Positions 17,980 to 26,666 of a stretch of DNA of 64,000 bases are shown here, in pieces. Position 1 is the stretch's first letter. Each line of letters starts with the position of its first letter. Origin of the DNA: Solirubrobacter sp963798325 (GTDB lineage Bacteria; Actinomycetota; Thermoleophilia; Solirubrobacterales; Solirubrobacteraceae); contig CAWCSS010000001.1 in the NCBI GenBank assembly GCA_963798325.1, positions 62,001 to 126,000 on the forward strand, written 5' to 3'. A program made the translations under genes and the position numbers. The notes below the pieces were generated by a model. That model was given only the letters and a program-made list of their open reading frames with translations. It was not told where the DNA came from and searched no databases.

Positions 17980-18067
17980 ATCGTGACGACGACCATGAAG
18001 ACGATCTTACGGGTGTTGTCCAGAAAGTCCACTCGCTCTTGCGGGTCTGGGCGGTCACCGTTGGTTC

Positions 18068-19045
18068 ATGCCCCGCCGCCACGTCCTCCTCGCCACGCTC
18101 GTCGCCGTCATCTGGGGCGTCAACTTCGTCGTCATCCACGTCGGGCTGGGCTCCTTCCCTCCCCTGCTGTTCGCCGCCTTGCGGTTCTGTTTGGTCGCGC
18201 TCGCGCTCCCCTTCGTGCCGCGGCCCGGTGTGCCCACGCGCTACGTGCTGGCCGTCGGCGTCTTCCTCTCCGCCGGCCAGTTCGGGCTGCTCTTCCTCGG
18301 TATCGACAAGGGGATGCCGGCCGGGCTGGCGTCGCTCGTGCTGCAGCTGCAGGCCGCGTTCACGGTCGGGCTCGCGGTGCTGTTGCTCGGCGAGCGGCCG
18401 CGGCCGGCGCAGCTCGCGGGCGGCGCACTGGCGCTGGCCGGCATCGCGATCATCGCCGCCGGCCGCGCCTCGGCCGTCCCGCTCGGCGCGCTGGCGCTGT
18501 GCGTGGGTGCGGCCGCATGCTGGGGCGTCGGCAACGTCGCCACACGCAAGGCGCGGGCGGTCAGCCCGCTCGGCCTGCTCGTCTACAGCAGCCTCGTCCC
18601 GCCGCTCCCGCTGCTCACGCTCTCGCTGCTGACGGAGCGCGGTCAAGCCGTCTCGATCGACGCCTCCGGCATCCTCGCGCTGCTCTACGTCGTCGTGCTC
18701 TCCACGCTGGTCGGCTTCGGCATCTGGGCGTGGCTGCTCGGCCGTCATGCCGCCTCGACGGTCGCGCCGTTCACGCTGCTGGTGCCGGTCTTCGGGATCG
18801 CCTCGGCGTGGCTGCTGCTCGGCGAGGTCCCATCGCTCACCGAGCTGGCGGGCGGGCTGGTGGTGCTTGGCGGGATCGCGCTCACGGTTTTGACGGGCGC
18901 TCATCCGCGGAGGGCGGCTCGCCCGGCACGCGCTCACGTCGCGTCGGCCTCGCCCGTTTCGCCGGCAGGCAGACGATCCGGATCCGATTCGAGGCGGCCG
19001 ACGCCGCGACGGCCCCGCTGGCGGAGGCGGGCGTCGACGACGTGA
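18068..19045 (+). CDS. EamA/DMT-family transporter
   Basis: A ten-helix drug/metabolite transporter with two EamA repeats: LLATLVAVIWGVNFVVIHVG starts the first, and CVGAAACWGVGNVATRKARA the second. It probably exports a small metabolite or amino acid across the inner membrane. The divergent LysR gene is its likely regulator. The last 45 or so residues after VLTGAHPRR are Arg/Pro-rich and unlike the family, which usually ends near the tenth helix. In the neighbouring frame of the same DNA a plausible protein end can be read (see findings). The true C-terminus is therefore uncertain. Confidence 0.88.
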   Translation: MPRRHVLLATLVAVIWGVNFVVIHVGLGSFPPLLFAALRFCLVALALPFVPRPGVPTRYVLAVGVFLSAGQFGLLFLGIDKGMPAGLASLVLQLQAAFTVGLAVLLLGERPRPAQLAGGALALAGIAIIAAGRASAVPLGALALCVGAAACWGVGNVATRKARAVSPLGLLVYSSLVPPLPLLTLSLLTERGQAVSIDASGILALLYVVVLSTLVGFGIWAWLLGRHAASTVAPFTLLVPVFGIASAWLLLGEVPSLTELAGGLVVLGGIALTVLTGAHPRRAARPARAHVASASPVSPAGRRSGSDSRRPTPRRPRWRRRASTT

Positions 19046-19059
19046 AGGTCGACAGGCTT

Positions 19060-21216
19060 CTACGCGACAGCGCGCAGGCGGCGCAGCGGCTTGCCGCGCA
19101 GGGCCTTCACGACCGACTGAACGACGGCCTCGGACTCATCGCTGCGGCCGTCGGTCACCGCGCCGATGATGCCGCGCTTGCGCGCGAGCACCTCGGCCAT
19201 GTTCTCGTCGATCGTCTCGGCGGCGAGCAGGTACCAGGCGGTCACGGCGTCGCGCTGGCCGATGCGGTGCGTCCGGTCCTCGGCCTGGTCGTGCATCGCC
19301 GGGCTCCACTCGAGATCCAGGAACGCGACGTTCGACGCGCGCGTGAGCGTGATGCCCTGCCCGGCGACGCGCGTCGAGCAGACGATCAGCTGCGGCCCGT
19401 CGGGATCCTGGAACGCGTGGACGGCCGCGTCGCGCTGCTGCGCGGTGTCGGCGCCGACCACGTGCGCCGCGTCCGGGAACCGCGCCAGGACCTTCTCCTG
19501 CACCTCGCGGTGCGACGCGAAGACCACCAGCGGCTCCTCGGAGGCCAGGAAGTCGTCGATCCACGCCATCGCCGACCCGAGCTTGCCGCGCGCGGCGAGG
19601 GCGCGCAGCGTGTTCAGCTGCGCGAGGCGCTCGGCGCGCAGCGTCGCCGCGACCTTCGCCTCGAGTTCGGACAGCTCGATGGGCTGCTCCTGCAGCCACG
19701 CGACGACGTCTCGCTCGGCGAGCCGGTACTCCTTCTCGTTCTCCAGAGCCACCGGGACGACCACCTGACGCTTCTCGGGCAGTTGCGGCAGCACGTCCTT
19801 CTTCAGGCGCCGGACGAAGCAGGTGCGGCGCAGGTGCCAGTGGATGCGCTCCTCCGCGCCGGCGCCCTGGAAGCGGCGCTTGAAGCGCGCGCCCGAGCCG
19901 AACTCCTCGAGCCGGCCGATGATGCGCAGCTGCGAGATCAGCTCGTCCGGGTGATTCATCACCGGCGTGCCGGTCAGGCAGATCTTCAGCGCCTCGGGTT
20001 GCAGCGCCTCGGCCAGCCGCCGCACCGCGCGCGTCCGCTTGGCCGCCGGGTTCTTGACGTAGTGGGACTCGTCGAGGATCAGGGCCTTCGGCCGCGCGAT
20101 CGCCAGCCGTTCCCGGTGCGCGTGGACGATCTCGTAGTTGAGGACGGTGATGTCGGCCTTCGGGATCGCCTTGCCGGTGCCGACGACCACATGCAGCGTG
20201 CGGTGCGGGAGCCAGTGCTCGGTCTCGCGCTGCCAGTTGAGCTTCAGGCTCGCCGGGCAGACGACGACGGCCGGGTACGCGTCGTCCTCCTCGAGCACCG
20301 CGAGCGCCTCGACCGTCTTGCCCAGGCCCTGCTCGTCGGCGATGAACAGCCGCCGCGACTCGAGCGCGTACTTCACCCCCGCGCGCTGGAACGGCCGCAG
20401 CTCGCCGCCGAGCCGGTCTTCACACGACAGCGCGTCCCCATCCGCCGCGCGGCTGCGGCGCACGCTGTCGATCGCCGCGTCGTGCTCGACGCGCAGCCGC
20501 GCGAGCACCTCGCGGGCGTTGGAGCCGACATCGATGCCGTGCAGGCGGATGAAATGCTCGAGCGGCTCGAGCAGGTAGGGATCGATCGGCAGCGTGCGGC
20601 CGTGCGCCTCGGCCGCCGGCAGCTCCACGAACGCCGCCACCGTGTCCGGATCCCAGTTGACCTCGAGCTTGAAGCGCGACTCGCCGTAGCTCTCGACCAG
20701 CATCAGCGTGGCCGGCGCCGGCTCCAGGCCGACCTGCAGCTTGGTCGCGCAGCGCAGCGCGCGCTGGTCCATCCGCGCGCCGGCGAGGTCGAGCAACTGT
20801 TCCGCGACCTCCTGCGTGAACGGCAGCCACTGGCGGTCGCCGCGTTCCTCGGCGAACGGCAGCAGCTCCTCAGGGAGCTCTCCGGCGATCGCGTCGAGGA
20901 CGAACCAGCCGGCGCCCGCACGGCGAGCGGCGGTGACGCGCCCGACCCAGCCCTTGACCGCGCGTGAGAGCCACTCGCTGACGTCCGGCGCGACCTCGAG
21001 CTCCGGGAAGCGCTCCAGCACGCCCTGCACGAACGGGGCGGTCGCCTCGGCGCGCGGCGCCCACCACTCCTTGGCCTGCCAGTCGAAGCGCCGGCCGGGA
21101 ATCGAGCGGACGGCGTCGACGATGTCGGCCCGGTAGGGGAACGAGAAGACCACGCCGTCCTGCCCGTGGGCGTTCTGGCGCAGTTCGACGTGGTTCACGG
21201 GGTCCGCTTCGCGCAC
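19060..21216 (-). CDS. SNF2-family helicase, SMARCAL1/HARP-like
   Basis: A DNA translocase of about 718 residues. The N-terminal part holds a HARP-like segment (FSFPYRADIVDAVRSIPGRR then WWAPRAEA). The SF2 core begins near 275 (LRPFQRAGVKYALE) with Walker A DEQGLGKT, box II DESH, motif III CLTGTPVMN and motif VI AEDRTHRIGQ. SMARCAL1 relatives anneal or remodel forked DNA; bacterial members are mostly uncharacterised. It is single-copy here and convergent with the EamA gene, with only 14 bases between the stops. The J-domain gene lies convergently upstream on the same strand, with its stop 14 bases before this start, so co-transcription is likely. Confidence 0.9.
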   Translation of the reverse strand: MREADPVNHVELRQNAHGQDGVVFSFPYRADIVDAVRSIPGRRFDWQAKEWWAPRAEATAPFVQGVLERFPELEVAPDVSEWLSRAVKGWVGRVTAARRAGAGWFVLDAIAGELPEELLPFAEERGDRQWLPFTQEVAEQLLDLAGARMDQRALRCATKLQVGLEPAPATLMLVESYGESRFKLEVNWDPDTVAAFVELPAAEAHGRTLPIDPYLLEPLEHFIRLHGIDVGSNAREVLARLRVEHDAAIDSVRRSRAADGDALSCEDRLGGELRPFQRAGVKYALESRRLFIADEQGLGKTVEALAVLEEDDAYPAVVVCPASLKLNWQRETEHWLPHRTLHVVVGTGKAIPKADITVLNYEIVHAHRERLAIARPKALILDESHYVKNPAAKRTRAVRRLAEALQPEALKICLTGTPVMNHPDELISQLRIIGRLEEFGSGARFKRRFQGAGAEERIHWHLRRTCFVRRLKKDVLPQLPEKRQVVVPVALENEKEYRLAERDVVAWLQEQPIELSELEAKVAATLRAERLAQLNTLRALAARGKLGSAMAWIDDFLASEEPLVVFASHREVQEKVLARFPDAAHVVGADTAQQRDAAVHAFQDPDGPQLIVCSTRVAGQGITLTRASNVAFLDLEWSPAMHDQAEDRTHRIGQRDAVTAWYLLAAETIDENMAEVLARKRGIIGAVTDGRSDESEAVVQSVVKALRGKPLRRLRAVA

Positions 21217-21229
21217 CCTCCCACGGTAC

Positions 21230-21811
21230 CTAGACGCGCGGGCGGTCCAAGACGTGGCGCTCGATCGTTGCCGCTGTATGCGGCCGCAGTTCGTGGAAGA
21301 CGTGCTTTCGGCCCCCGAGCGCCCGCACGGTCAGCGTCGCGTGCTTGCGCTTGACGCGGTGCTCGATGGCCTCCACGCTGCGGAACGCGAGCGAGTGCAC
21401 ACGCGAGACGGGCACGTCGTCGAGCAGCCAGAGCAGCCGCCGGTCGGTCACGGCCAGGATCGCGCGCGGCGAGGCCCAGGTGGACGCCGGCGTGACCAGC
21501 CGCACGTCCTCGCCGCGGTTGAGCATCAGCAGCAACTCCGGCCCGAGCGCGAGCCGAAGCGGTGCGATCAGCCAATCCCCGCGCCCACCGGCGCCGGAGG
21601 GCGCCGCGGCCGACGGCGCCGGCCCGCCGGTGACCTCATGCTGCGCCGCCGCGCGCACCAGGTCGTAGGCGGCGTTGATCTCCGCCATCCGCTCCTCGCT
21701 GTCGGTCCCCGCCTTGTCCGGATGCCACCGCTTGGCGGCCTCGCGGTACGCGGCGGCGAGTTCCTGGTCCGGCGCCCCAGGGCGGACACCGAGCACGGCG
21801 TAGGGATCCAT
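21230..21811 (-). CDS. J-domain (DnaJ-like) protein with C-terminal PH-like domain
   Basis: A protein of about 193 residues. The J-domain covers roughly residues 1-65 (MDPYAVLGVRPGAPDQELAA, then KRWHPDK with the HPD tripeptide that stimulates an Hsp70 ATPase). After a Pro/Ala/Gly linker, the C-terminal 100 residues look like a small PH-like sheet (LAVTDRRLLWLLDDVPVSRV, LTVRALGGRKHVFHEL). No dnaK or grpE is nearby. The ATG at 21811 is chosen because it starts the J-domain; an upstream in-frame start at 21856 would overlap the divergent phosphoesterase. Function beyond co-chaperone activity is unknown. Confidence 0.82.
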   Translation of the reverse strand: MDPYAVLGVRPGAPDQELAAAYREAAKRWHPDKAGTDSEERMAEINAAYDLVRAAAQHEVTGGPAPSAAAPSGAGGRGDWLIAPLRLALGPELLLMLNRGEDVRLVTPASTWASPRAILAVTDRRLLWLLDDVPVSRVHSLAFRSVEAIEHRVKRKHATLTVRALGGRKHVFHELRPHTAATIERHVLDRPRV

Positions 21812-21828
21812 CAGCTCATTGAAGCGGG

Positions 21829-21834
21829 TAGGTT
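21829..21834 (+). promoter_or_regulatory. Candidate leaderless -10 element for the phosphoesterase gene
   Basis: TAGGTT lies six bases before the ATG at 21841, with no Shine-Dalgarno sequence, matching the leaderless spacing of other genes here. Only 29 bases separate the two divergent start codons. Confidence 0.35.
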
Positions 21835-21840
21835 CCTTCG

Positions 21841-22413
21841 ATGCGGGTCCTGGCACTGGCGGACCGGCCGTTTCACGCCGACGTCGCGAAGCTCGCGGCC
21901 AACTACGACGTGGACGCCATCCTCACCCTCGGCGACCTCCAGCCCAGCTGGCTGGAGTCCCTGGACAAGTGCTGCCAGCCCAAGCTGGGCGTGTACGGCA
22001 ACCACGACGACGAGCCGTACATGACCTACTTCGGGATCGACAACCTGCACCTCAACCAGATCGACCTCGGCGCGGGCCTGTCGTTCGCGGGCTTCGAGGG
22101 CTGCGTCTCCTACCGGCGCTCCGGGATCGGCCGCGTCGGCCCGTCCTACACCCAGAAGCAGGCCAAGAAGCTCATCCGCAAGCTGCCCGCCGCCGACGTC
22201 CTGCTCTGTCACTGCCCACCCCGAGGCGTCAACGACGACCCCGAGGACCCCGCCCACATCGGCTGGGAGGCTCTGCGCGACTGGGTGCTCAAGCACCAGC
22301 CGAAGTGGCTCCTGCACGGCCACGTCCACCCCCGCCCCGGGTCCCTCCTGGAACGCATCGGCGACACCCGCGTCGTCTACGTCAACGGCGCCAAGGTCCT
22401 AAACCTCACCTAA
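21841..22413 (+). CDS. Metallophosphoesterase
   Basis: A calcineurin-like phosphoesterase of about 190 residues. Metal-binding motifs are LTLGD (Asp), YGNHDDE (the GNHD box), LLCHCPPRG (His) and LLHGHVHPRPG (GHxH). The usual first DxH motif is weak: the N-terminus reads LALADRPFHADV, with the His shifted. Such changes occur in small members of the family, but they leave activity uncertain. The ATG has no Shine-Dalgarno sequence; a TAGGTT six bases upstream suggests a leaderless mRNA. Its stop codon lies inside the 22411-22431 palindrome. Confidence 0.85.
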   Translation: MRVLALADRPFHADVAKLAANYDVDAILTLGDLQPSWLESLDKCCQPKLGVYGNHDDEPYMTYFGIDNLHLNQIDLGAGLSFAGFEGCVSYRRSGIGRVGPSYTQKQAKKLIRKLPAADVLLCHCPPRGVNDDPEDPAHIGWEALRDWVLKHQPKWLLHGHVHPRPGSLLERIGDTRVVYVNGAKVLNLT

Positions 22414-22431
22414 AGGGGACTGTCCCCTTTA
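22411..22431. repeat. Dispersed palindrome, TAAAGGGGAC arms (copy 1)
   Basis: TAAAGGGGAC-T-GTCCCCTTTA is a ten-base-pair perfect stem around one base. It includes the stop codon of the phosphoesterase gene and stands between two convergent genes. Related copies lie at 30928-30948, 32641-32690 and 47415-47433. The arms vary in step (GAC/GTC versus GCC/GGC), so the stem is conserved rather than the sequence. It could act as a bidirectional terminator or be a REP-type element. Confidence 0.75.
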
Positions 22432-22467
22432 GCCTGCGTTTACCCTTCGGCCGTTGACGGAAGCGCT

Positions 22468-24258
22468 TTAGCGAGCGAGAGCGCCGACCACCTCCCGCCA
22501 CCAGGCGCGCTCGCCTGGGCTGGCGGCGGTGGAGAGCCGCCGGCGGGCGAACGCCTGCAGCTCGCCGGACGGTCCGATCGCTAACAGCGGCCCGCTGACG
22601 CCGTACCGGCCGTCCTCGAGCGCGACCAGCGCGCCCGGCTCGTCGCGGCGGGTTCGGAGCTGTTCGACGACCGTCTGGCCGACGAGCGTCGTCGGGCGCT
22701 CCGGGTTGCCGTCGTCCGGTCCCCACGGGCGGATCGAGGTCACCGAAGGACGGCTGCGCGGCTGCCGGCGCGGGCGCTCGGGGGGGCCGACGGGGCCGGT
22801 ACGCCAGCGCCGCATCAACTCGCGGAACTCGAGCGCCGTCTCCTGGCGGACGAGCACGTGCAACTGGTCGCCCTCCTGGATGACGGTCGAGCCTCGGGGC
22901 GGGATCGCCCGCTCGCCGCGGACGATCACGTTCAGCAGCGCCTCGCGCGGGAGCCCCAGCTCGCGCACCGGGTGACCCTCGACGGCGTCGCCCGCGCGGA
23001 CCGGGAACTGCATCGTCTCCGCGCCCAGGCGGTTGAGGATCACCGGCTCGACCAGCGGGACGGGGATCGCCGCCTCGTCGGAGGTGACACCCAGCCAGCG
23101 CGCGATCGGTTCGATCGTCAGCCCCTGCAGGACGGTCGAGAGGAGCACGACGAAGAAGGCGACCTGGAAGATCGTGTGGCCGTGGGCGATGCCCTCGGTG
23201 ACGGGGAAGGTCGCGAACACGATCGGGGTCGCGCCGCGCAGCCCCGCCCAGCCGAGGATCAGGCGCTCGGGCAGGGTGAACCCGTACGCGACGATCAGCG
23301 CCGCCAGCGGCCGGGCGATCAGCGCGGTGACGACGGCGATCGCCGCGCCCTCGGGGATGATGTCGATCAGCTCGCGCGGGTTCACGAGCAGGCCCAGCAA
23401 CAGGAACAGCGCGAGCTGTGCGACCCATGCGAGGCCCTCGTGGAAGGTGATGATCGTCCGCCGCGCGGGCGAGGAGGCGCTTCCGATCACCAGGCCGGCG
23501 AGGAAGACGGCGAGAAAGCCGGAGCCGTGGATCGTCGCCGCGCCGCCGTAGGCGATGGCCGCGAGCGCGACCGACGCCACCGGATACAGACCGGCCGACG
23601 GCAGCGTCACCTGTCGCAGCACGATCATCCCGAGCCAGCCCACGGCGAGCCCGATGGCCGCGCCGATCGCGAGCTCTTCGACGGCCAGCAGCAGCGCGTC
23701 GGTGATCCCGTAGTCGGCGTGCTGGATCGCGTGGATGCAGCCGAGCACGAGCAGCACGGCGACCGGATCGTTGACGCCCGACTCGCCCTCCAGCGTCCGC
23801 GCGATCCGGCGCCGCAGCGTCGATCCGCGCAGGACGGCGAACACGGCCGCGGCGTCGGTGGCGGCCACGGTCGAGCCGAGCATCAGGGCCTCGAGCGCGC
23901 TCAGGTCGGTGAACAGGAACAGCGCCGCGATCCCCGTCAGACCGGCGGTGATCATCGTGCCGACGGTCGCCAGCAGCACCGAGACGCGGATCACCGGCTT
24001 GATCTCCGCCCAGCCGCTGGAGAGGCCGCCCTCGTAGAGGATCAGCGCCAGGGCCATGATCGCGGCGGCCTGCGCGGCGTCGTAGTCGTCGACCTCGTTG
24101 CCGAAGTTGATCAGCGACAGACCGTCGGAGCCGATGACCATGCCGAGCACGAGCACGAGCACCAGGCCCGGGAGCCGGAGCCGCCCGGCGAGCAGCGAGG
24201 CGGCGATGCCCGCGGCCAGCAGCGCTCCTACGCCGAGCGAGACGAGTGCGACGTCCAC
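22468..24258 (-). CDS. Potassium/proton antiporter (CPA1/NhaP2-type with TrkA_C)
   Basis: A membrane antiporter of about 596 residues. About twelve hydrophobic helices fill residues 1-390 and carry CPA features (LILYEGGLSSGW, STVAATDAAAVFAVLRGS with the Asp pair, LEGESGVNDPVAVLLVLGC with the ND motif). A cytoplasmic TrkA_C-like domain follows near 410-480 (PVRAGDAVEGHPVRELGLPR, IQEGDQLHVLVRQ) and may sense nucleotide. The final 100 residues are poorly defined. The role is K+ or Na+ export in exchange for protons and volume/pH control. The start is GTG. The SRAP gene lies 12 bases upstream on the same strand, so they are probably co-transcribed. Confidence 0.9.
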   Translation of the reverse strand: MDVALVSLGVGALLAAGIAASLLAGRLRLPGLVLVLVLGMVIGSDGLSLINFGNEVDDYDAAQAAAIMALALILYEGGLSSGWAEIKPVIRVSVLLATVGTMITAGLTGIAALFLFTDLSALEALMLGSTVAATDAAAVFAVLRGSTLRRRIARTLEGESGVNDPVAVLLVLGCIHAIQHADYGITDALLLAVEELAIGAAIGLAVGWLGMIVLRQVTLPSAGLYPVASVALAAIAYGGAATIHGSGFLAVFLAGLVIGSASSPARRTIITFHEGLAWVAQLALFLLLGLLVNPRELIDIIPEGAAIAVVTALIARPLAALIVAYGFTLPERLILGWAGLRGATPIVFATFPVTEGIAHGHTIFQVAFFVVLLSTVLQGLTIEPIARWLGVTSDEAAIPVPLVEPVILNRLGAETMQFPVRAGDAVEGHPVRELGLPREALLNVIVRGERAIPPRGSTVIQEGDQLHVLVRQETALEFRELMRRWRTGPVGPPERPRRQPRSRPSVTSIRPWGPDDGNPERPTTLVGQTVVEQLRTRRDEPGALVALEDGRYGVSGPLLAIGPSGELQAFARRRLSTAASPGERAWWREVVGALAR

Positions 24259-24270
24259 TCCGGGACCTTT

Positions 24271-24933
24271 TCAGAAGAGCGTGTCTGAGGGCGGAGTGAG
24301 AGGTACCTGGGGAGCCACCAGCAACTCCGGACCTTCGACCCCCGCCCTATTGACCGCCGGATTGGCGGGTGCTACGGACACCCGCTCGCTCGGGAACGGC
24401 AGCAGCAGGCCCTCGGCCTCCGGGACGTCGACGTCGCGCGAGAGCCACATCGCCTCGGCCTCAGGCCCGTCGAGCACCACCGGCATCCGGTCGTGCACCG
24501 GCGCGCACACCTCGTTGGCCTCGGTGGTCATGATCGCGACGCCCGTCCCGTCGTAGAGCCCGGCGAACGCGAACGGCTCGCCGCCGTCGACCGTGTAGCG
24601 GAACGGCAGCTTCAGCTGGCCCTTCTGCTCCGCTTTGAGCCACTCGTACCAGCCGTCGGCGAGCACCAGGCAGCGCTTGCCGTCCATCAGCCACTTAAAG
24701 CGCTTCGCCGCCGTCTCGGAGCGGACGTTGATGGGCGCGAACGACCCGTTCTTGAACGGCCGCAATCCCCACCGGACCGCAGCGACCTGCGCAGGCGAGA
24801 CCACCACCGCGACGTCCTCGGTCGGGCAGACGTTGAAGCGCCCCAGCGTCTCCTCATCGGGCGGCGTGATCAGCCCGAACCGCTGCGCGATCTCCGGGCC
24901 GTCAACCGTCGACAGCGTGTAGCGGCCGCACAC
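24271..24933 (-). CDS. SRAP-domain protein (YedK/HMCES-like)
   Basis: A protein of about 220 residues in the SOS-response-associated peptidase family, which shields abasic sites in single-stranded DNA by a thiazolidine link to its N-terminal cysteine. The sequence begins MCGRYTL, so Cys2 is exposed once Met is removed. RWGLRPF, INVRSETAA, RCLVLADGWYEW and the active-site His in VHDRMPVVL are all present. It sits one base downstream of the acyl-CoA synthetase stop, so it is read from that gene's promoter; no SOS box is visible near it. The operon context is unrelated to repair, but the family assignment is firm. Confidence 0.93.
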   Translation of the reverse strand: MCGRYTLSTVDGPEIAQRFGLITPPDEETLGRFNVCPTEDVAVVVSPAQVAAVRWGLRPFKNGSFAPINVRSETAAKRFKWLMDGKRCLVLADGWYEWLKAEQKGQLKLPFRYTVDGGEPFAFAGLYDGTGVAIMTTEANEVCAPVHDRMPVVLDGPEAEAMWLSRDVDVPEAEGLLLPFPSERVSVAPANPAVNRAGVEGPELLVAPQVPLTPPSDTLF

Positions 24934-24934
24934 G

Positions 24935-26563
24935 CTAGGCCGTCTCGACTTCCGCCAGGCCGAGCTCCCCGATCGCCTGCTCGCGCAGCTTGAACTTCTG
25001 GACCTTGCCGGTCACGGTCATCGGGAACTCGTTCACCACCTGAACGTAGCGAGGGACCTTGTAGTGGGCGATCCTGCCCTTGCAGAACTCGGCCACGGCC
25101 TCGCGATCGAGGTCGGCCCCGCCGCGGGTGACCACCCAGGCCATCAGCTCCTCGCCGTACTTGGGATCCGGCACGCCCACGACCTGCACGTCCTGGATGT
25201 CCGGGTGCGACATCAGGAACTCCTCGATCTCACGCGGGTAGACGTTCTCGCCGCCGCGGATGACCATGTCCTTGATGCGCCCGACGATCTTCAGGTAGCC
25301 CTCGTCGTCCATCTGGGCGAGGTCGCCGGTGTGCATCCAGCGCGCGCGGTCGATCGCGTCGGCGGTCTTGGACGGCTCGTCCCAGTAGCCGAGCATCACG
25401 CTGTAGGCGCGCGTGCACAGCTCACCCGGGGCGCCGCGCTCGACGATCGCGCCGCTCTCGGGATCGACGATCTTGACCTCGACGTGCGGATGCACCCGCC
25501 CGACGGTGCCGACGCGCTTCTCCAGCGGATCGTCGGCACCCGTCTGGGTGGAGACGGGCGACGTCTCGGTCATGCCGTAACAGATCGTGACCTCCTCCAT
25601 GTGCATCTCGTCGACGCAGCGCTTCATCGTCTCGATCGGGCACGGCGAGCCGGCCATGATCCCGGTGCGCAGCGATGTCAGATCGAACTCGCCGAACCGC
25701 GGGTGCTCGAGCTCGGCGATGAACATCGTCGGCACGCCGTACAGCGACGTGCACTTCTCGTCCTGCACCGCCTGAAGCGTTGCCACCGGGTCGAAGGCCG
25801 GGGCGGGAATGACCATGCAGGCGCCGTGCGAGGTGCAGGCCAGGTTGCCCATGACCATGCCGAAGCAGTGGTAATAGGGCACCGGGATGCACACGCGATC
25901 ATGCTCGGAGTAGCGGCAACCGCGGCCGACGAAGTAGCCGTTGTTGAGGATGTTGTGGTGGCTGAGCGTCGCGCCCTTGGGGAAGCCCGTGGTGCCGCTC
26001 GTGTACTGGATGTTGATCGGGTCGTCGAACTGGGTCGCTTCCTGGCGCGCACGCAGCTCGTCCGCCGACACCCGCTCGCCGCCGGCGATGAACTCCTCCC
26101 AGTCGCGCCCGATGAACACCACCTGCTCGAGCGCCGCGCAGTCACCGCGGACGTCGTCGACCATCTCGACGTAGTTGGACGTCTTGAAGTCCGTCGCCGC
26201 CACCAGCAGCTTGATGGCGGACTGGTTGAGCACGTAGGCGAGCTCTGACGTCCGGTAGGCCGGGTTGATGTTGACCAGGATGATCCCGGCCTTGGCGGTG
26301 GCGTACTGGACGAGCGCCCACTCGGCACAGTTCGGGCTCCAGATCCCCACGCGCTCGCCCGGTTCGATCCCGGCGGCGATCAGCGCCCGCCCGCAGCGCT
26401 CGACCGCCTCACCGAACTGCGCGTAGCTGTAGCGCAGGTCCTGATGGACGGATACGAGCGCCTCGCGGTCTCCGAATCGCGCGATCGTCCGGTCGAGATT
26501 ATCGCCGATCGTGTCGCCCAGCAAAGGCGTCGTCGACGTCCCGGATGCGTACGACAGCTCCAT
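24935..26563 (-). CDS. Fatty-acyl-CoA synthetase (AMP-binding)
   Basis: An ANL-superfamily ligase of about 542 residues that activates a carboxylic acid to its acyl-CoA through an acyl-AMP. Core motifs are YTSGTTGFPKGATLSHHN (P-loop), YGMTETSP, YLKIVGRIKDMVIRGGENVY (hinge and acyl-CoA region) and the C-terminal catalytic Lys in NEFPMTVTGKVQKFKL. The profile matches medium/long-chain FadD-like or AcsF-type enzymes; chain length cannot be read. AGGAGG lies nine bases before the ATG. It heads a likely operon with the SRAP gene and the antiporter. It could feed the wax ester/TAG synthase encoded elsewhere in the window. Confidence 0.92.
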   Translation of the reverse strand: MELSYASGTSTTPLLGDTIGDNLDRTIARFGDREALVSVHQDLRYSYAQFGEAVERCGRALIAAGIEPGERVGIWSPNCAEWALVQYATAKAGIILVNINPAYRTSELAYVLNQSAIKLLVAATDFKTSNYVEMVDDVRGDCAALEQVVFIGRDWEEFIAGGERVSADELRARQEATQFDDPINIQYTSGTTGFPKGATLSHHNILNNGYFVGRGCRYSEHDRVCIPVPYYHCFGMVMGNLACTSHGACMVIPAPAFDPVATLQAVQDEKCTSLYGVPTMFIAELEHPRFGEFDLTSLRTGIMAGSPCPIETMKRCVDEMHMEEVTICYGMTETSPVSTQTGADDPLEKRVGTVGRVHPHVEVKIVDPESGAIVERGAPGELCTRAYSVMLGYWDEPSKTADAIDRARWMHTGDLAQMDDEGYLKIVGRIKDMVIRGGENVYPREIEEFLMSHPDIQDVQVVGVPDPKYGEELMAWVVTRGGADLDREAVAEFCKGRIAHYKVPRYVQVVNEFPMTVTGKVQKFKLREQAIGELGLAEVETA

Positions 26564-26666
26564 GGCAGCGCTCCTCCTCTGGTCTGAGGGCGAAGGCTAG
26601 TAGGTCTTACGGGGGCCTCGCCCGAGTACGGGAGAACGCGTCGGAGCGTCCCGCCCTCGGACACCC

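Noticed and set aside
17962..20967. A 1001-residue open frame on the plus strand across the EamA and helicase region
   Set aside because: It is antisense to the helicase, with Arg/Ala/Gly-rich composition and no domain. High GC leaves antisense frames open, and the helicase on the other strand has all SF2 motifs.
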